DNA of 64,000 nt from Chloroflexota bacterium (GCA_005881495.1 VBHI01000199.1:11537-75536); one strand, 5' to 3'. Counted from the first letter of the stretch, positions 1 through 9,215 are shown. Numbers and translations are program-made. Notes: generated by a model from the letters alone, not told the origin.

Positions 1-2
1 TG

Positions 3-158
3 GCAACCTACGATAGAGGCGATCAATTCGATCACAACGCTGCCCTCGGCTTCATCAAACTGTGGGGTCTTCCTCTCACCACCCAGGCCCAGGCCCAACT
101 CCTGCCCTCCATCGGCATAGAAGGAACTTTGCTCTCGCTAGACACACCATCAACGTAG
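3..158 (+). CDS. argG: Argininosuccinate synthase, C-terminal end (partial)
   Basis: The frame starting at base 3 is open to a TAG stop and encodes the last 51 residues of a protein that enters from the left edge. The stretch LATYDRGDQFDHNAALGFIK-like (ATYDRGDQFDH then GFIKLWGLP) matches the conserved C-terminal tail of argininosuccinate synthase, where a LATYxxGDxFDH segment is followed by GFIxLWGLP. The enzyme joins citrulline and aspartate in arginine biosynthesis. Only the tail is visible, so the ATP and citrulline sites cannot be checked. The identification is by recognition of this tail only. Confidence 0.65.
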   Translation, partial: ATYDRGDQFDHNAALGFIKLWGLPLTTQAQAQLLPSIGIEGTLLSLDTPST

Positions 159-582
159 GGACCCGATTATGCAAATGAACAAATGAACGGAGCTATAATG
201 TAGGGGCGCAATCATGACCTTTAACAAAACGCTCTGGCCACCTTTCGGGGTCAATTTATCGTGCCCAACACCGATCATGGCATATAACAAACTACTCCGG
301 ACAACTGTAGGGGCCGATTATGCAGATTAACAAACTACTCCGGACAACTGTAGGGGCCGATTTATCGCGCCCAGCGCCGATTTATCGGCCTCGGTGGCTA
401 TTCCGCTCTCCGGATTATTGAGTAAATGTGCATTATCGTGCCCACCGCCGATTTATCGGCCCCGCCGCATGTCCCTCTATCCACACAAATTGCCTTGTAA
501 GGCCAATACGTGTATAGTAGGGTTGACCCTTGCGGTCAACCTTGGCGGGGTGGCGGGCGATACAAAATGGAGAACAACCAGC
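159..582. repeat. Repeat-rich intergenic region
   Basis: No gene is visible between argG and the nitroreductase. Two copies of a 35-bp sequence (285-319 and 328-362) lie in direct orientation with a 43-bp period. The 12-mer GCCGATTTATCG occurs at 356-367, 376-387 and 447-458, and the motif TGTAGGGGC occurs at about 200, 306 and 349. GCGCCGATTTATCGGC can fold on itself. The GTAGGGGCC core recurs at 25084 and, inverted, at 25182, so this looks like a dispersed intergenic repeat family that has expanded locally. Confidence 0.7.
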
Positions 583-1161
583 ATGACTGTATTCGAAACA
601 ATCAAAAACCGGCGTAGCATCGGCAAAATGACCGAACACAGGCCCACGCGCAAGCAAATCGCACAAATACTGGAGGCGGCAACCCACGCCCCCAATCATC
701 ACAAAGTTGAGCCCTGGAAATTCTTTGTGCTGGCAGGCAAATCACGCGCCGACCTGGGCGAAGTCATGGCCAAAGCCTTGGCGGAGCGTTTGGGCGATGT
801 TACGAATGATAAAGCACAGGCAATGCTCAACAAAGAGCGCACCAAACTCCTGCGTTCACCTGTGGTCATCGTGGCCGTCGCCGAATCCCCCCAGCAATCA
901 AATGTGTTGGCAATTGAGAATATTGAAGCAGTAGCTGCCGCCGTACAGAATATGCTTCTAACCGCCGAAGAATTAGGTCTGGCAGCCATGTGGCGCACCG
1001 GAGACGCCGCCTACGATCCACATATCAAGCAATGGCTTGGGCTGTCACCCGCAGACCACGTCGTGGCATTTGTCTATCTCGGCTTCCCCGCAATGCAAAA
1101 GCTAGAACGCCGCCCAACTTCTTTTGAGGAAAAGACAACCTGGCTCGATTGGGAAAATTGA
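583..1161 (+). CDS. Nitroreductase family protein (YdjA-like)
   Basis: A 192-residue FMN-dependent nitroreductase-fold protein. The N-terminus carries the family hallmark INRRS-type motif (TIKNRRSIGKM), then a segment APNHHKVEPWKFFVL that closely parallels APDHKxMQPWxFFV of the YdjA subgroup. Near the C-terminus are GLAAMWRTG and VVAFVYLGFP, which are the usual flavin-contact and dimer strands. The frame is open upstream to 394, but ATG 583 is preferred: GGAG lies about 10 bases upstream and the family normally begins right at this motif. The natural substrate is not predictable. The gene stands alone, convergent with apt. Confidence 0.85.
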   Translation: MTVFETIKNRRSIGKMTEHRPTRKQIAQILEAATHAPNHHKVEPWKFFVLAGKSRADLGEVMAKALAERLGDVTNDKAQAMLNKERTKLLRSPVVIVAVAESPQQSNVLAIENIEAVAAAVQNMLLTAEELGLAAMWRTGDAAYDPHIKQWLGLSPADHVVAFVYLGFPAMQKLERRPTSFEEKTTWLDWEN

Positions 1162-1231
1162 TGAGCGATGCCAAAGCGCACGTGATGACGCATCTCGCCA
1201 TCACCCTTACGTTCAACACTGCTCATCGCCG

Positions 1232-1765
1232 CTAATATTTAATCAACGCGAACACATCATGCCCCTTCAGCTGATTTCGACCCTTGAGAAAAGCCAGTTC
1301 CACCAGAAAGGCAATGCCCGCAATTTGTCCACCCAGTTTCTCAACAAGTTCCATAGTCGCAGAAACGGTACCGCCGGTTGCCAATAGATCATCGACAATC
1401 AGAACGCGCTGTCCTGGGCGAATAGCATCTTTGTGAATTTCTACGACATTCGTGCCATATTCCAGGGCATACTCGACACTGATTGTTTGATGCGGTAGTT
1501 TGCCAAATTTACGGACTGGCACGAATCCACAGTTCAACAGGTAGGCAATTGGGGCACCGAAAATAAAACCGCGAGACTCGACTCCAACAACGGTCTCAAT
1601 ACCTGCGCCTGCATAGTGAGCCGCCAGGCGCTCCATAGATGCATGAAAGGCGGCTGCATCCTGTAACAATGGCGTAATATCCTTGAATAGAATTCCCCGC
1701 TGTGGAAAATCCGGGATATCCCGCACCCAGTCTTCCAATCGTATAGACTCAGAAGTTGACGACAT
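1232..1765 (-). CDS. apt: Adenine phosphoribosyltransferase
   Basis: A 177-residue protein with the complete type I PRTase layout: N-terminal IPDFPQRGILFKDITPLL, the internal VVGVESRGFIFGAPIAY segment, and the PRPP-binding motif VLIVDDLLATGGT. It converts adenine and PRPP to AMP in purine salvage. The length is typical for bacterial Apt. The ATG at 1765 has a purine-rich GAGGAGAG ribosome-binding site just upstream. It is transcribed leftward from a repeat-containing spacer. Confidence 0.95.
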   Translation of the reverse strand: MSSTSESIRLEDWVRDIPDFPQRGILFKDITPLLQDAAAFHASMERLAAHYAGAGIETVVGVESRGFIFGAPIAYLLNCGFVPVRKFGKLPHQTISVEYALEYGTNVVEIHKDAIRPGQRVLIVDDLLATGGTVSATMELVEKLGGQIAGIAFLVELAFLKGRNQLKGHDVFALIKY

Positions 1766-2077
1766 CGGTAGTTCTCTCCTCTACAGACACATGAAATTAG
1801 ACAACAACATAGGGTGCGGCCAACAAGCACCCCAGCATGACAAATCCCTCGTCGTCATTAATTCTTTGAATTGGCGACAATCGTTGATGGAACGCATTTC
1901 ATTAAAACCACTCCATCATGCCTTGCAGTATACCCCAGCCTTCCCTCTCGTGCAAGCATTATCATCCCTGTGCTGTCGCAGGTAATGCCTGCTTATCTAC
2001 TGATAGAAGTTGGGCAGTGTAATAGGCACAGCGCGTGGCATGAATCGGAATGGTGCTCAGACAGTAGGGATATATGC

Positions 2078-2190
2078 TGGCTAAAATATCCTATGCAAGA
2101 AACGATGCGCCAATCACCGTCCTGTCATGCTGAGCGCAGCGAAGCATCTCGTGGCTAAAATATCCTACGCAAGAAACGATGCGCCAATCA
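2078..2190. repeat. Direct repeat pair flanking a dispersed TGTCATGCTGAGCG element
   Basis: Two 39-bp copies (2078-2116 and 2152-2190) differ at one base (CCTATGCAAG versus CCTACGCAAG). Between them lies CTGTCATGCTGAGCGCAGCG followed by AAGCATCTCG, a sequence type that I recognise as widespread in intergenic DNA of many unrelated bacteria. The arrangement could be a duplication caused by insertion or slippage. The whole spacer between apt and mscL (1766-2224) shows no gene. Confidence 0.65.
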
Positions 2191-2224
2191 TCACTTTCGA
2201 TTCTCAACTAATTGTACTTGAGCC

Positions 2225-2644
2225 CTACGCTGCAGCAGCAGGCAATGCGGAGGTGCAAAAGGCACAGCGCGTGGCCTTGATCGACACACTGCTCAAACAA
2301 TACGGGCAATCGCGCGAAGTGGGATCTGTTGGCTCTTCGCCTCTTCTGCGGCGCGCCGCCAGGATGTTCACCGGCTTCACCACCAGGAAAAATATAACAG
2401 CAGAAACGATTAAGAAGCTAATCACCGCATTTAGAAAAGCCCCTATCTGGAACTTACTGTTATTCACCGTCACTACGAGAGCGGAAAGATCGATCTTGCC
2501 GAATATACCGATTAACGGCGTAATAATATCTGCGACAAAAGCGCTAACTACAGCGGTGAAGGCCGCGCCGATAACAATACCAACAGCGAGGTCCACGACA
2601 TTGCCGCGCAGAATAAACGTTTTGAATTCATCCACAACCTTCAT
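2225..2644 (-). CDS. mscL: Large-conductance mechanosensitive channel MscL with C-terminal zinc ribbon
   Basis: A 139-residue inner-membrane channel that opens under osmotic down-shock. The N-terminus MKVVDEFKTFILRGNVVDLA is the classic MscL amphipathic helix and start of TM1, followed by AVGIVIGAAF and a second TM around FLNAVISFLIVSAVIFFLVV. ATG 2644 is chosen because GGAGGG lies 7 bases upstream and MscL proteins start here. After the usual RRRRGEE end, the protein continues with CPYCLSSV and CAFCTSAL, a two-CxxC zinc-ribbon-like tail absent from E. coli MscL. A divergent ECF operon lies upstream. Confidence 0.93.
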   Translation of the reverse strand: MKVVDEFKTFILRGNVVDLAVGIVIGAAFTAVVSAFVADIITPLIGIFGKIDLSALVVTVNNSKFQIGAFLNAVISFLIVSAVIFFLVVKPVNILAARRRRGEEPTDPTSRDCPYCLSSVSIKATRCAFCTSALPAAAA

Positions 2645-2846
2645 AAGAAATGCCCTCCGTTCATACACTAAAGTGCCAGGGTCCAGGAAGCACTGCCTGG
2701 TCCTTCTACATATCCGCGACGAGTGTAGCATATCCTTGCCAAAAATACCAGTGAATAGCCTACCCCCCGGTTGTATGAAATAGACCTTGTGAGATTCACC
2801 TTGAAACGCTACAATGCATCATGAAGAACTCGTGCATGGAGATAAA

Positions 2847-3656
2847 ATGCCGCGTAAACTGAACGCATTAGAAATAGCGGAAGGAGCCTTACTGGTCGAT
2901 ATTGCTATCGTCTTCCAACTCCTTGTTCTTTACCTGCCTGTGGGAGGCATCTTTTTTAGCCTGCTCATTCCACCCTTATTTACAATACTCATCCTGCGCC
3001 GTCATTTCTATGCTGGCGTAATGGGAATGAGCGTTGCCCTCTTCATCATTGGCCTACTCACAGGTCTAGGTACAATCCAACTCATGCTGCTCGAGGTAGG
3101 TGCTGGCATCTACCTGGGACTGACAATGAAATACCGCCTGCATTATTTTCCCCTTATCCTCATTGGTACCACCGGCAGTACCATTCTCTTGACCTGTCTC
3201 ACCTTGTTCAATATCCTGTTATTCGGAAAAGCTTTCTTAGCCAGCCTGCTCATAGGTTTTCGCGCGGCCTATAACCTGTTTTTCTCTCTGATGAACTTTA
3301 TTACAACACAGCTTGGATTAAGTAGCTGGTGGAACAGCCTCTACCCAGCGGCAAGACATCTTGCGGATCTGACACTGAACTACTGGTTAGCAGCGCTTAT
3401 CATCATTAACTGGATTACACTTCTGCCCGTTGTGATCATCGTGTACTACATTACGACCTTCCTGGTACGCCTCTTAGGCTATGATGTACGCCCATTCCCC
3501 GATGGCAGGATCAATACATTTATCCAGTGGATCATGCATCTACTCATAAGGGTAGCTCTTAAACTGGGACTTGGGAGATTTTGGGTTACACGTACTCTTA
3601 TCAAAGAATTTCGTAGGCAAAGTATTGGGCTTGGAAGGCAGAAGACGTCTAAATGA
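2847..3656 (+). CDS. Polytopic membrane protein of an ECF transporter operon (candidate S component, DUF2232-like)
   Basis: A 269-residue protein with about seven to eight hydrophobic segments and a basic C-terminus (GRQKTSK). ATG 2847 is preferred over 2814 because GGAGA sits 5 bases upstream. Its stop codon overlaps the start of the first ATPase gene (ATGA), so translation is coupled to ecfA1-ecfA2-ecfT. Such a position and topology fit a substrate-capture (S) component or a DUF2232/YybS-like protein. The sequence shows no S-component signature that would name the vitamin or metal carried. The role is inferred from context. Confidence 0.6.
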   Translation: MPRKLNALEIAEGALLVDIAIVFQLLVLYLPVGGIFFSLLIPPLFTILILRRHFYAGVMGMSVALFIIGLLTGLGTIQLMLLEVGAGIYLGLTMKYRLHYFPLILIGTTGSTILLTCLTLFNILLFGKAFLASLLIGFRAAYNLFFSLMNFITTQLGLSSWWNSLYPAARHLADLTLNYWLAALIIINWITLLPVVIIVYYITTFLVRLLGYDVRPFPDGRINTFIQWIMHLLIRVALKLGLGRFWVTRTLIKEFRRQSIGLGRQKTSK

Positions 3657-4507
3657 ATGCAACTCCTCTCATTGATATTCACCAAATAACCTACACATAC
3701 CCGCTACAAATGAAAGCAAATAGCCCTGCTCAATCTCTCAAGGCACTCCAGAATGTCAGCCTTCAAATTCAACCAGGTGAATTCCTTGCTGTACTTGGGC
3801 ACAATGGCAGCGGCAAATCTACCCTGGCTCAACATTGTAACGCCTTGCTCATTCCTAATACTGGCCATGTCCTGGTAGCCGGCCTGGATACAAGCGATAA
3901 AATACTGCACCACGCTATCCGTGACTGTGTCGGTATGATTTTCCAGAACCCGGATAACCAGATAATTGCGACTGTTGTCGAAGACGATGTTGCCTGGGCG
4001 CTGGCAGTTCGTGGCCTCCCTGCCACGCTGATTGCTGAACGCGTCGAACAGGCAATGACGGCAGTGGGCATTAGCCACCTGCGAAAACTCCCACCCCATC
4101 GCCTTTCGGGCGGACAGAAACAAAGGCTGGCCATTGCTGGCGTTCTGGCTCTGCGTCCGCAGTGTATCATAGCGGACGAGGCTACCTCACAGCTTGATCC
4201 GCTTTCACGACGAGAGATCACGGCATTGCTCCATCAACTTCATCAGGAGCTCGGCTTAACAATTATCCAGGTCACCCACCTGCTAGAAGAGGCGGCACTC
4301 GCGCAGCGCGTTATCGTCATGGATCAGGGACGGATAGTCATGGAAGGAACACCTTCAGTCGTATTCTCTGATATAGAGCGATTGCGCCAGCTGAGCCTCG
4401 CTATACCTGAACCTATCGAATTAGCTGACCGCCTGCGCGCATCAGGCATCACGATTTCAAGAGAAGCATTAACGGTGGAAGCTATTGCACGGGAGATTTC
4501 ACGTTGA
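3653..4507 (+). CDS. ecfA1: ECF transporter ATPase A1
   Basis: A 284-residue ABC ATPase. Walker A is GHNGSGKST, the Q-loop region is MIFQNPDNQI (the FQNPDNQ form typical of ECF/CbiO ATPases), the signature is LSGGQKQR, and Walker B is CIIADEATSQLDP. The C-terminal tail (VVFSDIERLRQLSLAIPEP) matches the extra domain found on EcfA proteins. It would pair with EcfA2 to energise uptake of a vitamin or metal through EcfT. The start overlaps the upstream membrane gene by 4 bases, and the end overlaps ecfA2 by 4. Confidence 0.92.
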   Translation: MNATPLIDIHQITYTYPLQMKANSPAQSLKALQNVSLQIQPGEFLAVLGHNGSGKSTLAQHCNALLIPNTGHVLVAGLDTSDKILHHAIRDCVGMIFQNPDNQIIATVVEDDVAWALAVRGLPATLIAERVEQAMTAVGISHLRKLPPHRLSGGQKQRLAIAGVLALRPQCIIADEATSQLDPLSRREITALLHQLHQELGLTIIQVTHLLEEAALAQRVIVMDQGRIVMEGTPSVVFSDIERLRQLSLAIPEPIELADRLRASGITISREALTVEAIAREISR

Positions 4508-5382
4508 CATATCCCATCATCAGCGTCAAAAACCTATACCATACGTATCAATCAGGCCCACTACAAAAAGCGGCGCTGGTGGATATCACTATGGAGATTG
4601 AACGTGGCAGCTGTTCCGCCATCATTGGCGTCACTGGCTCCGGCAAATCAACTCTGGTGCAGCACTTCAATGGGCTGCTTCGTCCCACCTCTGGCGCGCT
4701 CGTAGTTGATGGTGTGAACGTAAAAGCGAAGGGCGGAGATCTAAAAACACTGCGGCAGCGCGTAGGGATACTTTTTCAATTTCCTGAGTCACAACTCTTC
4801 GGCCATACCGTTTATGCTGATGTCGCCTTCGGACCACGCAGGTTGAATTTGAGTAAAAGTGAGGTACGCACTCTTGTGTTACACGCTTTGGATGCCGTCG
4901 GTCTGCCTCCCCGCCAATTTGCACAACGCTCTCCCTTTGAACTGAGTGGAGGACAGAGGAGGCGTGTAGCTCTGGCCGGCATACTGGCAATGTCGCCTAA
5001 GATACTGATATTGGATGAACCCACTACCGGACTCGACGCGGATGGACGTGCCGAGTTTTACCAATACATACTTCACGTTCAGCAGAAAGATGCCGTCACG
5101 GTTATCCTGGTCTCGCACGACATGAGCGAGGTAGCCCTGCTTGCCGATCAGCTCTTTGTTTTACACAACGGACACCTCGTTGCCCAGGGGTCACCGCGCG
5201 CTATCTTTACACAGGATACTATGTTACACGAGTGGGGTTTAATAGAACCTCCCTTGAGTGAGTTGCTCCTATTACTTCGTAAACAGGGCCTGGCTATTCC
5301 TGAGCGGGTATTTACCCTTGATGAAGCGTCCAGTGTACTGCAAGAATTACGAACAATCCAACACGAGAGAAACAATGTTTAA
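4504..5382 (+). CDS. ecfA2: ECF transporter ATPase A2
   Basis: A 292-residue ABC ATPase starting at a TTG that overlaps the end of ecfA1. Walker A is GVTGSGKST, the Q-loop is LFQFPESQLF (the FPESQLF form diagnostic of the second ECF ATPase), the signature is LSGGQRRRVA and Walker B is [13 protein letters not shown]. The overall form is that of EcfA2/CbiO2. It forms a heterodimer with EcfA1 under EcfT. It ends 8 bases inside the ecfT reading frame, so the four genes are tightly coupled. Confidence 0.92.
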   Translation: MTYPIISVKNLYHTYQSGPLQKAALVDITMEIERGSCSAIIGVTGSGKSTLVQHFNGLLRPTSGALVVDGVNVKAKGGDLKTLRQRVGILFQFPESQLFGHTVYADVAFGPRRLNLSKSEVRTLVLHALDAVGLPPRQFAQRSPFELSGGQRRRVALAGILAMSPKILILDEPTTGLDADGRAEFYQYILHVQQKDAVTVILVSHDMSEVALLADQLFVLHNGHLVAQGSPRAIFTQDTMLHEWGLIEPPLSELLLLLRKQGLAIPERVFTLDEASSVLQELRTIQHERNNV

Positions 5383-6412
5383 GAATATTTCTTTAGGTAT
5401 CTACTATCCTGGGAACAGCTTGCTCCATCGCTTGCAGGCCAGAACAAAGTTGCTTCTGCTTGCCTGGTTCACTGTCTACATCGTGATTGCCAATAACTTC
5501 ATATGGCACTTTGCCCCATATATTGTCTTAATCATCTTTTCCTTTATAGGCATCGTCTCGTCTGGTATCTCTCTTCCTCATGTTTGGCGTCGCATGCGGC
5601 TCTTATTATTGCTTATGCTCCTTGGAGCGATCCCTACCCTCTTTTTTACCACTGAGGGTACTGTCAGACCAGTCTATACTCTTGGCCCTTTTCCTGTTTC
5701 GTTCGCTCAGCTACGCTGGGCAATCGTCATTTACGGCATGTTGCTCACCATCTACATAGCCCTCCTCTTTCTCCCTATTCCAGCATTGAAAAACATTTCA
5801 CACCATCTCTGGCTCAACCGCATGAAGATCCCATTGATCGTTATTACGTTGGCCATCATTGTTCTTCTCTGGCTCACCCACAACATTTCACCGACCACTA
5901 CATTTCTCGTTGGCCCCTTTGTGATCACCGATCTCGGTGTATGGTCATTTCTAAGTATATCTACCGTATTTATTGTCCTTTATATATTTTCACTCCTCCT
6001 GATGATGACCACTTCTCCCATCGCGTTAGTCGAAGGTCTGACGATGTTACTCACTCCACTGCGCTTGTTGAAATTGCCGGTAGACGATTTTGCGTTGATG
6101 ACCCTGATAGCGCTGCGCTTCATTCCAACGCTCATTGACGAGGTAGAGCAATTACTAAAGGCACAGACCGCACGAGGAGCAGATTATGCTCATGGTACGA
6201 TACGCGAGAGATCTCAAAGCCTGCTTGCCCTGCTCATACCACTGTTACACGGCGTATTGCGCCGTGCCTCGGACCTGGCAACAGCATTGGAGTCCCGTGG
6301 CTATGAGGTAGGCAGCCAGCAAACACGCTTGCATGAAAAACGCTTAGGTGCACTTGATTATAGCGTCGTAGCTGCTGTCACGATTATCACAATAGGGTCT
6401 TTTTTTGTGTAG
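5375..6412 (+). CDS. ecfT: ECF transporter transmembrane scaffold EcfT
   Basis: A 345-residue membrane protein (CbiQ/EcfT family), longer than the usual 260 residues because of extra hydrophobic segments in the middle. The two cytoplasmic coupling motifs are visible: AQTARGADY and TALESRGYE, each with the conserved Ala-Arg-Gly core that contacts the ATPases. ATG 5375 overlaps the end of ecfA2; an upstream in-frame extension to 5258 would run inside ecfA2 and is rejected. The N-terminus YYPGNSLLHRL matches the PGxSxLHRLxPRxK start of EcfT proteins. Confidence 0.9.
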   Translation: MFKNISLGIYYPGNSLLHRLQARTKLLLLAWFTVYIVIANNFIWHFAPYIVLIIFSFIGIVSSGISLPHVWRRMRLLLLLMLLGAIPTLFFTTEGTVRPVYTLGPFPVSFAQLRWAIVIYGMLLTIYIALLFLPIPALKNISHHLWLNRMKIPLIVITLAIIVLLWLTHNISPTTTFLVGPFVITDLGVWSFLSISTVFIVLYIFSLLLMMTTSPIALVEGLTMLLTPLRLLKLPVDDFALMTLIALRFIPTLIDEVEQLLKAQTARGADYAHGTIRERSQSLLALLIPLLHGVLRRASDLATALESRGYEVGSQQTRLHEKRLGALDYSVVAAVTIITIGSFFV

Positions 6413-6549
6413 AAACTGTCCAACCTCTCATTTTTCACCGAAAATGTAACCAGTGGTGGTCATCTCCGTAGGGGCGGGGGCGGTGTGGTGTGGTGTGGGG
6501 ACCCTTGGGTCGCCCGTGGTGAGCTATACAGTCCTCTCACACCGATGAA
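6413..6549. repeat. G-rich intergenic element between convergent genes
   Basis: The spacer between convergent ecfT and mutS2 contains CCGTAGGGGCGGGGGCGGTG followed by TGTGGTGTGGTGTGGGG, then a GACCC-TT-GGGTC inverted repeat at about 6500-6511. The GTAGGGGC core resembles the dispersed repeats at 200-360 and 25084. The plus strand is G-rich enough for a quadruplex in principle. No gene and no clear T-tract terminator is seen. Confidence 0.5.
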
Positions 6550-9009
6550 CTAGATATTTAACTTAACCACAGTCACACCATCACCGCCCTCTTGTGGAGA
6601 AGCAGACGTATAGGACTTGACGAGAGGGTGATGGGCCAGTCGCTCACGTACAGCAGCTCTCAGTGCGCCAGTACCTTTGCCATGGACAACGCGCACAGAA
6701 GACATTCCCGCCATAGCCGCGTCATTGAGATAGGTTTCCAGTTCCTCCAGAGCGTCATCAACTCGCCAGCCACGCATATCAAGCTGCATAGCAATTTCTG
6801 GACGATCTTCGTAGCGGGGCACTACAACCGATGGCGGCGTTCGTTCTTCAGCGGCAGCCTGGCGTTTACTTAGACGCTCCAGGTTATCAACGTTGACGCG
6901 GAATCTCAAGGAACCCATCTGTACATCTGCTTCGCTGCGATCAGCCGAAAGACCTAACAGTTCGGCATTTTGTCCGAAACTCAGTACACGAACCGTATCG
7001 CCAATTTTTAATGGTTCCTGTGTGGACTCGTACGTTGCTCCTGCCTCAGCAGCAACTTTCTTGCTGGGTCTTCGTGGTTCTGGAATACGAGCGACTTTAT
7101 CTTCGAGCTGTAGTACCTTTTGTTGAGCCTCTCCCAGCCGTTCACGAGTCATATTCACGCGGCTCACGTCAACTTTGACTTTTGCCAGTGCTGCCCTTAC
7201 CTTGTCCAGTTCGCGTTCAGCCTGCGCACGGGCCTCATTAATAATTTTCACTCGCTGCTCTTCCAGTTTATGTCGTTCCTCCTCAAGCTGTTTGCGTTGA
7301 TATTCAGCTTCAACACGCTCCATGTTGAGATGGAAACGTTCATCTTCGACCGCTTTGCGCTCAGATTGCAAGCCCTCGAGCAGGTTCTCCATGCGCACGC
7401 CTGCGCTTCCCAGAAACTCACGAGAGCGTTCGATGATACGCTCATCGAGTCCCAGGCGACTGGCAATCGCCAGCGCATTACTTCTTCCTGGCAAACCAAT
7501 GCTCAATCGATAGGTAGGTGAGAGCGTCTCTATGTCGAATTCGACCGATGCATTGACCACTCCAGGCTGCTCGTGAGCAAACGCCTTGAGCTCTGAATAA
7601 TGAGTGGTAGCTATCGTCGTTACATGCCGCTCTAGCAGAAAGGTAAGTATGGCCCTTGCCAGGGCTGAACCCTCACTTGGATCGGTGCCAGCCCCTAGCT
7701 CGTCGAGCAACACCAATACCCGCGGCTGCTGATTTGCATGTTGACCAACTAATGTTTCGGACAACTTGCCACGAATATCCGGCGTTCCCTCACCTTTGGC
7801 GGCCTCGATGCGGCGCAAAATCTCAATTATGCGGCTCAGGTGAGATGAAAAGGTGCTCAAGCTCTGCTCAATACTCTGTTCATCGCCAATGTCGGCGAAT
7901 ACATCCTCAAAAACCGCAACTTCTGAAAATTCTTCCGCAGGTATGTGCAAACCAGCCTGTGCCATCAGTGACAAGAGACCCACCGTTTTTAAAGCCACAG
8001 TTTTACCACCTGTGTTCGGCCCGGTAATCACCACTATAAAAAACTCGCCGCCCAGGTGAAAGTTGATTGGCACCACTTTACCAGTCAACAATGGGTGCCG
8101 GGCGTTACGTAGATCGATACGCCCTTCATCGTTCAAATGCGGCTCAATGCAGCGGGTCATACGTCCATAGCGAGCTTTGGCTAAATGCAGATCAAACTCT
8201 GCCAGTATTTCAACCGCAGCTTTGAGAGCATCTGCTTCATATCCAATTTCTAGAGAAAGTGCACGCAGAATGCGTTCAATCTCCTGGCGTTCCTCTATCT
8301 GCAGTTGCCGCAGCTTGTTATTGAGTTCCACTACAACCATTGGCTCGATGAACACCGTCGCGCCGCTGGAAGATTGATCGTGAACAATACCACGCACCTG
8401 GCTACGATTCTCCGCCTTGACTGGAACCACATACCGGTCATTGCGAATTGTGATGATATGCTCTTGTAGCGCGTTGCCAAATTCGTTCACCAGGCTGCGT
8501 AATCGATCCTGCAAACGCTGGTTAGCACCACGGATATCGAAACGCAATTTACGTAGGGTGGGGCTGGCAGTATCCAGCACCTCGCCCTCTTCACTGATGG
8601 TCTCTTCGATACGCCGCACAATATGTGGTCGCCGAGGTATACCTGCTCCAAGGTTGTGAAACAAAGGAAACGCTTCAGCATCCAACTTTTCCAGAAGCCG
8701 TCCCACGTAGATGGCGCTCCGCGCGGTAGCGAGCACTTCGAGCATATCGCCTGGGCTGAGCACCCCCTCTCGAGCCGCGTGAGCTAACGAAGCTCGGATA
8801 TCGTGTGCACTCCCAACACCTGCATCAGGGTGCAGGTCAATCAATTGAGACCCTTCAGTGGTATAGGCCAAACGGCGCCGCGCCTCTTCCAGATTTGGTG
8901 TCGGCTGTAGCTCCATCACCAGTTCTTTGCTGGCAGAAAAAGCAGCCTCTTTGGCCACTTTCGCCATTATTTTGGGATACTCCAACGTGAGTATACTTTT
9001 CTCGTGCAT
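6550..9009 (-). CDS. mutS2: Endonuclease MutS2 (Smr-domain MutS homologue)
   Basis: An 819-residue protein. It has the MutS2 core and lever, the ATPase with Walker A GPNTGGKTVALKTVGL near residue 330 and Walker B LVLLDELGAGTDPSEGSALA near 430, a long Glu/Arg-rich coiled coil at about 510-640, a KOW-like linker (IGDTVRVLSFGQNAELLGL) and a C-terminal Smr nuclease domain with LDMRG and HGKGTGALR from about 740. It lacks the MutS mismatch-reading domain. MutS2 proteins suppress recombination or act in ribosome-collision rescue. ATG 9009 is chosen since MutS2 homology begins there (EKSILTLEYPKI); the open frame extends to 9060. Confidence 0.95.
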   Translation of the reverse strand: MHEKSILTLEYPKIMAKVAKEAAFSASKELVMELQPTPNLEEARRRLAYTTEGSQLIDLHPDAGVGSAHDIRASLAHAAREGVLSPGDMLEVLATARSAIYVGRLLEKLDAEAFPLFHNLGAGIPRRPHIVRRIEETISEEGEVLDTASPTLRKLRFDIRGANQRLQDRLRSLVNEFGNALQEHIITIRNDRYVVPVKAENRSQVRGIVHDQSSSGATVFIEPMVVVELNNKLRQLQIEERQEIERILRALSLEIGYEADALKAAVEILAEFDLHLAKARYGRMTRCIEPHLNDEGRIDLRNARHPLLTGKVVPINFHLGGEFFIVVITGPNTGGKTVALKTVGLLSLMAQAGLHIPAEEFSEVAVFEDVFADIGDEQSIEQSLSTFSSHLSRIIEILRRIEAAKGEGTPDIRGKLSETLVGQHANQQPRVLVLLDELGAGTDPSEGSALARAILTFLLERHVTTIATTHYSELKAFAHEQPGVVNASVEFDIETLSPTYRLSIGLPGRSNALAIASRLGLDERIIERSREFLGSAGVRMENLLEGLQSERKAVEDERFHLNMERVEAEYQRKQLEEERHKLEEQRVKIINEARAQAERELDKVRAALAKVKVDVSRVNMTRERLGEAQQKVLQLEDKVARIPEPRRPSKKVAAEAGATYESTQEPLKIGDTVRVLSFGQNAELLGLSADRSEADVQMGSLRFRVNVDNLERLSKRQAAAEERTPPSVVVPRYEDRPEIAMQLDMRGWRVDDALEELETYLNDAAMAGMSSVRVVHGKGTGALRAAVRERLAHHPLVKSYTSASPQEGGDGVTVVKLNI

Positions 9010-9133
9010 GATAGTATAAATGAATCCTTTTAATGAATGTGTGATAACAACAGGCGGCACACCTATACCAGACCTTCAGGCGTCTTCTCAAAAAAATGCA
9101 CTTGTAAGATACCACATTTAGCAACACAGTGAA

Positions 9134-9215
9134 ACACCTGATACTCTGAAACAGTTGAAACAGTGAGCCACATCGACTCAAACTTGTGTGATACACCTGA
9201 TACACCTGATACTCT
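9134..9215. repeat. Short direct repeats between divergent mutS2 and a small gene
   Basis: ACACCTGATACTCT occurs at 9134-9147 and 9202-9215, each followed within a few bases by GAACAGT or GAAACAGT. The 9-mer GATACACCT is tandemly repeated at 9190-9198 and 9199-9207. The repeats lie in the divergent promoter region of mutS2 and the gene at 9314. They could be binding sites or slippage products. No clear -35/-10 pair was assigned. Confidence 0.5.

Noticed and set aside
2127..2783. 218-residue open frame antisense to mscL
   Set aside because: It covers the MscL gene on the other strand, starts inside a repeat and has basic low-complexity composition.
9134..9215. Possible CRISPR-like short repeats
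   Set aside because: Repeats are 9-14 bp, too few and without regular spacers or cas genes.
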